Assembly (NCBI GenBank): GCA_014382345.1
Contig: JACNJX010000059.1
Span: 1 to 37,333 of the forward strand
Length of the DNA stretch: 37,333 bases
Direction: 5' to 3'
DNA from: Alphaproteobacteria bacterium
GTDB lineage: Bacteria > Pseudomonadota > Alphaproteobacteria > Rhodospirillales > Casp-alpha2
Shown here piece by piece: positions 33,347-37,333 of the stretch. Position 1 is the stretch's first letter; every line of letters starts with the position of its first letter. The notes beneath the pieces were generated by a model, which did not search any database, was not told the origin of the DNA, and was given only the letters and a program-made list of their open reading frames with translations. Made by a program: the position numbers and the translations under genes.

Positions 33347-34101
33347 CCGTCCAGCCCTTCGATAATTCCGGGAAGGTCGGCATAGCGTTCACAAATGGCG
33401 TCCGCGGTTGTCTCATCACGATCCCCGTCGCGCGTCGCCGTGAACAGAACGGCCTTCATGCCCAGTGCGTGCGGCCCCTTGATGTCGTTGTGGTCGCGGT
33501 CGCCGATATGCACCATTTGATACAGTTCCACGCCCAGTTCATCGGCCACGGTGTTGAATATGTCGGCGTGTGGTTTCGAGCGCCCGACCTCGTCGGAAAA
33601 GGCGAAGGCCTGAAAATATTTCAGCAAACCGTGGCCATCGAGCATCCGGCGCAATCCTTGGCCCGGCGTGACGATGGCGTCCGATACGATGCACAGCTTG
33701 TAGCGCCCGGAAAGTTCTTCCAGCGCTTCCACGACGCCGTCGACCAGGTTGGGCGGAATATCGACCTCCATGCGGCCTAGATCGTCGGCCAGCTTCGCCA
33801 GATCATCCCCAGGCAGGGTGCGGCCCAGTTCCGACAGCGCCTTGGCCAGGCGCTCAGAAACCTTCCAGGTAATGGAATAGCCCTTCCAGGCCTTGTTGAA
33901 GGCGGCGTCGGCGGCATCAAAGGCGGCGTTGACCGTCTCCGGGTCGATAGCCTCATGCCGGTTCAGGGCCTCCCACAACAGGTAGCGGCGTTCGTCGGGT
34001 TTGGGGCGCAGACCCAGGGCCTGACGTTTGGGTTCGTCGGAATCATCATCGACCAGGGTGTCCCACAGGTCGAAGGAAATAGCTTTTATGGATGTACTCA
34101 T
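33343..34101 (-). CDS. HAD superfamily hydrolase lacking the +2 aspartate
   Basis: The 252-residue protein has HAD motif I as FDLWDTLVD with nucleophile Asp11, motif II serine in CIVSDAI (Ser140), motif III lysine Lys176 in GRSKPHADIF and motif IV GDRDHND (201-206). A helical cap lies at about 25-120. The residue two after the nucleophile is Trp13 instead of Asp. In phosphatases that Asp is the acid/base; dehalogenases and phosphonoacetaldehyde hydrolase lack it. It shows no clear PhnX motif, so it is called only as a HAD hydrolase. It overlaps the amidotransferase gene by four bases and lies about 5 kb from phnW. Confidence 0.85.
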   Translation of the reverse strand: MSTSIKAISFDLWDTLVDDDSDEPKRQALGLRPKPDERRYLLWEALNRHEAIDPETVNAAFDAADAAFNKAWKGYSITWKVSERLAKALSELGRTLPGDDLAKLADDLGRMEVDIPPNLVDGVVEALEELSGRYKLCIVSDAIVTPGQGLRRMLDGHGLLKYFQAFAFSDEVGRSKPHADIFNTVADELGVELYQMVHIGDRDHNDIKGPHALGMKAVLFTATRDGDRDETTADAICERYADLPGIIEGLDG

Positions 34102-34158
34102 GGGACACGACTTTGCGTTAGAGACGCCGGGTGGTCAATATCTGACTGACGCCTTAAT

Positions 34159-34881
34159 TCAACGTTTTTCAAGCCAGTCTTCGACCGCCTGTCTGGCCCG
34201 CCTGATCTGGTTTTCGTTCATCTTCGACGCGACATGATCCAGCCCGGCCTTTGGGTCCAGGGTGGCATCGAAGGCGGCAATTTGCTCGAGCCCGCGAAGC
34301 GCCAAGGAAAACCATTTATAGGCCCTGACCGCGTCGAAACCGCCGGCCCAGCCTTCGGTATACATGACGCCGAGTCGGTACTGGGCGATGGCATGCCCCT
34401 GCTCGGCGGCTTTTTTGTACCAGGACAGCGCATCGGCATAGTTTTGGGCAACGCCCCGGCCCCGGAAATACAAGTCGCCCAGCGCGAACCTGGCATCCGC
34501 ATGGCGGCCCAGGTTGGCCGCCAGCCGGTACCATTCGGAGGCCCGGAAATAGTCCTGGCGCTTGTGTTCGCCACGGGCATACATGCGGCCCAGGTTGTAC
34601 TGAGACCCCGCATGGCCTTTGGCGGCGGCCTTCGAATACCACTCGAAGGCCTGGGCCAGATCGCGGGTGCCGTATTCGCCCCGATGGTACAGTCCGGCCA
34701 ACGCGTATTGCGCCTTCACGTTGCCGGTTTCGGCAAGGGTGCGGGTTTCGGAAATCTTCGCCACCAGGGCGGCTTGGTACTTACGCGCGGGGTCTTCATC
34801 GGGACCGCCGAAAAAGAACCACGCCGCAAACCCGGACAGGCCGAGCGTGCCTGTGGCGAACAAGATAAGAAACATCCTCAT
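34159..34881 (-). CDS. Sel1-repeat (SLR) protein with N-terminal membrane anchor
   Basis: The 240-residue protein begins with an anchor or signal (residues 3-25) and then carries about four Sel1-like repeats between 53 and 205, each with the A-x-Y-x-L-G-x-x-Y-x-x-G and A-x-x-W-Y-x-x-A-A pattern (AQYALAGLYHRGEYG, SQYNLGRMYARGEHK, ARFALGDLYFRGRGV, AQYRLGVMYTEGWAG). Such repeats make alpha-solenoids for protein binding, often in the periplasm. It lies 57 bases upstream of the HAD gene on the same strand. Partner unknown. Confidence 0.88.
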   Translation of the reverse strand: MRMFLILFATGTLGLSGFAAWFFFGGPDEDPARKYQAALVAKISETRTLAETGNVKAQYALAGLYHRGEYGTRDLAQAFEWYSKAAAKGHAGSQYNLGRMYARGEHKRQDYFRASEWYRLAANLGRHADARFALGDLYFRGRGVAQNYADALSWYKKAAEQGHAIAQYRLGVMYTEGWAGGFDAVRAYKWFSLALRGLEQIAAFDATLDPKAGLDHVASKMNENQIRRARQAVEDWLEKR

Positions 34882-34952
34882 GGGTATTGTTTTAGTCTCC
34901 GCCGGTTCGGGGCGGGAGTCCTAATTCGACCGGATAAGGTTTTGCGGATACC

Positions 34953-35273
34953 TTATTTGGCCTGGTTGTGATCGTTGAGATCGACCCGCTTGCGGCCGGG
35001 ATTGGTATCCGGGCGGTCATAGCAGGTCACATTGGCCAGGGTCTTGTAACAATAGAGGTTCTGTTTGATTTTGAGCTCGTCTTCTTCGCAGTAGGTCAAA
35101 CCCTTTTCCTTGCGGACGATGGAACAGTTCTTGCCGCTGGCCAGCGACAGCACATGGTCTTCCATGGTCTTGTCGGAACCGACCACGAACGCGCCTTGCA
35201 CCTGGGCATACCCCGGCACGAAGCTGCATCCACCGAGAACCGCAAGACAGGCGAGAACGGCAAGTGTTCGCAT
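34953..35273 (-). CDS. Small conserved lipoprotein
   Basis: The 106-residue protein has a lipobox, LAVLGGC, with the lipidated Cys at residue 16 (counted from the ATG at 35273). The mature part carries four more cysteines and ends with the segment YCYKTLANVTCYDRPD, a pattern seen in short alphaproteobacterial lipoproteins of unknown function. GGGAG lies upstream of the ATG at 35273; the frame is open six codons further. It is followed by the Sel1-repeat gene 71 bases on. Confidence 0.8.
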   Translation of the reverse strand: MRTLAVLACLAVLGGCSFVPGYAQVQGAFVVGSDKTMEDHVLSLASGKNCSIVRKEKGLTYCEEDELKIKQNLYCYKTLANVTCYDRPDTNPGRKRVDLNDHNQAK

Positions 35274-35420
35274 GGTCTGCTCCCTTTTCAAACCAGTCTA
35301 TCATGCCTCTGTGAGGTTAAAGACACGTTAATTGCTGTCTGCCGGCAAGGTTGAACGGACGGGCCACTTCCGCTATGCAGACGGCTGAAAACATTTGAGA
35401 AAACCGAAAGGGCGAGCGAC

Positions 35421-35984
35421 ATGGTTTCACTGAAAACACCGATCTGTGATTTCGGCTGGAAAGCGCCGGACTTCCACCTGTCCGGAACCGACGGAAAAAC
35501 CTACGCGCTGGACGACATCCGGGGACTCCGTGGCACGCTGGTGATGTTCATCTGCAACCACTGCCCCTACGTGAAGGCGGTCCACGACCGGTTGGTGCGC
35601 GATGTTAAGGCGCTTCAGGATTTAGGCATCGGCGTCATCGCCATCATGTCCAACGACCCCGCCGAATACGCCGAAGACTCCTTTGACAACATGAAAGCCG
35701 TGGCCCTGCAACAGGGCTTCACCTTTCCTTACGTCTTCGACGAAACGCAAGCCGTCGCCAAGGCCTACGAGGCCGTGTGCACACCAGACTTCTTCGGTTT
35801 TAACGCCGACCTGGAACTGCAATACCGGGGCCGGCTGGATGCATCTCGCAAGGAAGCAGCGCCCATTGATGCGCGGCGCGACCTGTTCGAAGCCATGAAA
35901 CAAGTCGCCGAAACCGGCCAGGGCCCGGCCGAACAGATCCCCAGCATGGGCTGTTCCATCAAGTGGCGCTCGGACTCCGAATAA
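35421..35984 (+). CDS. Thioredoxin-fold (redoxin/AhpC-TSA) protein
   Basis: The 187-residue protein starts with FGWKAPDFHLSGTDGKTYALDDI and has the CxxC motif in FICNHCPYVKAVHDRL (Cys45 and Cys48), with the thioredoxin-fold sequence IGVIAIMSNDPAEYAEDSFDNM and the conserved TPDFFGFN after it. This matches the thioredoxin family variants with NHCPY, found as soluble proteins in many proteobacteria; a role in thiol-disulfide or peroxide reduction is inferred. No signal peptide is seen. It begins 147 bases after the divergent lipoprotein gene. Confidence 0.88.
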   Translation: MVSLKTPICDFGWKAPDFHLSGTDGKTYALDDIRGLRGTLVMFICNHCPYVKAVHDRLVRDVKALQDLGIGVIAIMSNDPAEYAEDSFDNMKAVALQQGFTFPYVFDETQAVAKAYEAVCTPDFFGFNADLELQYRGRLDASRKEAAPIDARRDLFEAMKQVAETGQGPAEQIPSMGCSIKWRSDSE

Positions 35985-36009
35985 GCGGGAAATTCCCTTT
36001 ACCCGGCGT

Positions 36010-36038
36010 TTGCCTTCCCGCTCCTGGGAGACTATTTT
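36010..36038 (+). promoter_or_regulatory. Candidate promoter of the TPR-bamB operon
   Basis: TTGCCT (36010-36015) and TATTTT (36033-36038) are 17 bases apart and lie 44 bases before the GTG start at 36082. Match is moderate. Confidence 0.4.
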
Positions 36039-36081
36039 AGCCTCCTGATTGCTGGAAACACGCCCTATACGGAGCAGCCAA

Positions 36082-36750
36082 GTGGCCGAAAGAACCGAAG
36101 ACGACATCCTGTTCGAGGAAATCGACGACGAACTGCGCCAGGATCGCGCCCACCAGCTATGGCAGGCTTACGGCAGGTACCTCATCAGCGTGGTTCTCGC
36201 CATCGTGCTCGGCGTCGGCGGGTATCAGGGCTGGCGTCATTACGACATAAGTTCCCGCCAAGCCTCGGGCGAAAGCTTTCAGGCGGCCATGAACCTCGCC
36301 TCCGGCAAAAAAACCGAAGACGCCTACAAGGCCTTTTCCGATATCGCCACCGGCGGTACCGGCGGATACAAGGTGCTGGCGCGCTTCAATCAGGCGCGTT
36401 TGCTGGCGCAAAAGGGCGACGCCGGTGGGGCGGCCCAGACCTACCGGGATATTTCCGGCGACGGCGGGGTCGATTCGCTGTACCGGGACATGGCGGTGAT
36501 TCTGGGTGCCCTGGTGGAGATCAATATCGCAGACGCCGATCTTGCCGCCATGCAGAAAAGACTGGCCCCCCTGGACGCCGACGCCAGCCCGTGGCGCTTC
36601 AGTGCACGGGAGATTTCCGCCATGATCGCCCATAAAAACGGCGACAAGGCCAAGGCCAAAACCCTGTTCAAGGCCTTGAGCGATGATGCTAAAACGCCGC
36701 AAGGTATTCGCGCCAGAGCGCAGGAAATGCTATCCATTCTGGGCCAATGA
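36082..36750 (+). CDS. YfgM-like membrane-anchored TPR protein
   Basis: The 222-residue protein has an acidic cytoplasmic start (ERTEDDILFEEIDDELRQDR), a single membrane segment (about 33-50) and a periplasmic part with TPR-like helices (SFQAAMNLASGKKTEDAYKAF, NQARLLAQKGDAGGAAQTY, MIAHKNGDKAKAKTLF). YfgM family proteins bind the SecYEG translocon and chaperones. I chose the GTG at 36082 because GGAG lies 7 bases upstream; a TTG at 36049 is in frame. It precedes bamB, the usual order before der (engA). Confidence 0.88.
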   Translation: MAERTEDDILFEEIDDELRQDRAHQLWQAYGRYLISVVLAIVLGVGGYQGWRHYDISSRQASGESFQAAMNLASGKKTEDAYKAFSDIATGGTGGYKVLARFNQARLLAQKGDAGGAAQTYRDISGDGGVDSLYRDMAVILGALVEINIADADLAAMQKRLAPLDADASPWRFSAREISAMIAHKNGDKAKAKTLFKALSDDAKTPQGIRARAQEMLSILGQ

Positions 36751-36778
36751 TTGTCCCAAAGTGATTGTCTTAAAGTGA
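36751..36778 (+). repeat. Short tandem repeat between TPR gene and bamB
   Basis: Two 14-base units, TTGTCCCAAAGTGA and TTGTCTTAAAGTGA, differ at two positions and directly follow the stop codon at 36750. Function unknown. Confidence 0.6.
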
Positions 36779-36803
36779 TTCCCGATTGAACCGAATTGAC
36801 CCG

Positions 36804-37333
36804 ATGATGAAACGCCGACCGACCACATTATCCCGAACCGGGGAACCCGCACCGGCCCGCTCCGGAAAACCCGTCCCGGTTTTCGCTTTTCTGACGCTTG
36901 CCGCTGTGGCGCTGCTGGGCGGGTGCGACACGGTGGGGAATTTTTTCCATCCGCCGGAACCACCGCTGCCCGGTGACCGAATTTCCGTGTTGCTGCACCA
37001 ACGCACGCTGAGCCCCGACCCGAAACTGGCCAACGTACAGATTCTCCTGCCCGCACCCGAACCCAATGCCGACTGGCCCCAGGCCGGGGGCTATGCCAAC
37101 CACGCCATGCACCATATGCTGGCGCCCGAAACCATCCGTGAGGCCTGGTCCGTGGACATCGGCGATGGCGTGGACGGGGAAGAACGCCTGGCCGCCTCGC
37201 CGATCATTGCCGATGGCCGCGTTTTCGCCATCGACGCCCTCTCCGTGGTCAGCGCCTACGATATCAGCAACGGCAACCGCCTGTGGCGGCGCGACCCGAC
37301 GCCGGGAGCAGACGACGAAGGCCATATCCCCGG
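36804..37333 (+). CDS. bamB: Outer membrane assembly lipoprotein BamB, N-terminal part, cut by window edge
   Basis: The frame opens at the ATG pair 36804/36807 and stays open to the window end (176 codons). It has a long N region, a hydrophobic stretch and a lipobox LLGGC with lipidated Cys41. The mature part reads ISVLLHQRTLSPDP, AGGYANHAMHHM, REAWSVDIGDG, LAASPIIADGRVFAIDA and VSAYDISNGNRLWRRD, which are blades of a PQQ-like beta-propeller as in BamB. BamB helps the BAM complex insert outer membrane proteins. Its position after the YfgM-like gene is the normal one. Confidence 0.92.
   Translation, partial: MMKRRPTTLSRTGEPAPARSGKPVPVFAFLTLAAVALLGGCDTVGNFFHPPEPPLPGDRISVLLHQRTLSPDPKLANVQILLPAPEPNADWPQAGGYANHAMHHMLAPETIREAWSVDIGDGVDGEERLAASPIIADGRVFAIDALSVVSAYDISNGNRLWRRDPTPGADDEGHIP

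Noticed and set aside
33343-34101. Calling the HAD gene phnX (phosphonoacetaldehyde hydrolase)
   Set aside because: Motif I is FDLWDT rather than the PhnX pattern, and the cap lysine cannot be placed by eye. Only general HAD membership is supported.
1-37333. CRISPR arrays, tRNA or rRNA genes, insertion sequences, prophage
   Set aside because: No regularly spaced repeats, cloverleaf-like segments, transposase or integrase motifs were seen.

Overview
The window reads as a chromosomal segment of an alphaproteobacterium, most likely a Rhodospirillales-type and possibly marine lineage. This is inferred from gene order (yicC, mltG-fabF-acpP-fabG-fabD, rpsF-rpsR-DUF2232-rplI, dnaB-alr, radA-cvpA-purF), from GC-rich coding bias and from frequent GTG/TTG starts. 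No rRNA, tRNA, insertion sequence, phage gene or CRISPR array was seen. Thirty-nine protein genes are supported. Two are cut by the window edges: yicC on the left and bamB on the right.

Layout. Bases 1-6.8 kb: yicC end (minus), a short-chain dehydrogenase (plus), then a minus-strand envelope/fatty-acid block (menA-like prenyltransferase, fabD, fabG, acpP, fabF, mltG). Bases 6.8-9.6 kb: the plus-strand ribosomal operon rpsF-rpsR-DUF2232-rplI, with a good promoter and a strong terminator; S6 and L9 both carry long acidic C-terminal tails. Bases 9.7-14.1 kb: dnaB, alr and an MlaE/MlaF lipid-transport pair. Bases 14.1-17.5 kb: an accessory patch (BKACE-type beta-keto acid cleavage enzyme, EamA exporter, SulP anion transporter). 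Bases 17.5-23.0 kb: a 467-base control region, then radA-cvpA-purF, a second SDR and a PPOX flavoprotein. Bases 23.0-32.5 kb: a metabolic locus with an ABC importer of the putative 2-aminoethylphosphonate class (binding protein, ATPase, fused double permease), PhnW transaminase, a YbaK-type deacylase, aldehyde dehydrogenase, iron-type alcohol dehydrogenase and a secreted alpha/beta hydrolase. Bases 32.5-35.3 kb (minus): class I glutamine amidotransferase, HAD hydrolase, Sel1-repeat protein and a small lipoprotein. Bases 35.4-37.3 kb: thioredoxin-like protein, YfgM-like TPR protein and BamB.

How the parts may work together. The 23-32 kb genes suggest import of 2-aminoethylphosphonate, its transamination to phosphonoacetaldehyde, and then oxidation and/or reduction of that aldehyde. 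Neither a canonical phosphonoacetaldehyde hydrolase (PhnX) nor a phosphonoacetate hydrolase (PhnA) is visible. A HAD protein lacking the usual +2 aspartate lies nearby.

The most interesting non-coding signals are three. First, an alphaproteobacterial SOS box (GTTC-N7-GTTC) lies over the -10 of a predicted radA promoter. Second, a short leader before the YbaK-type gene can form two mutually exclusive hairpins, one of which sequesters the Shine-Dalgarno sequence. Third, a strong hairpin separates the binding-protein gene from the rest of the transporter operon.
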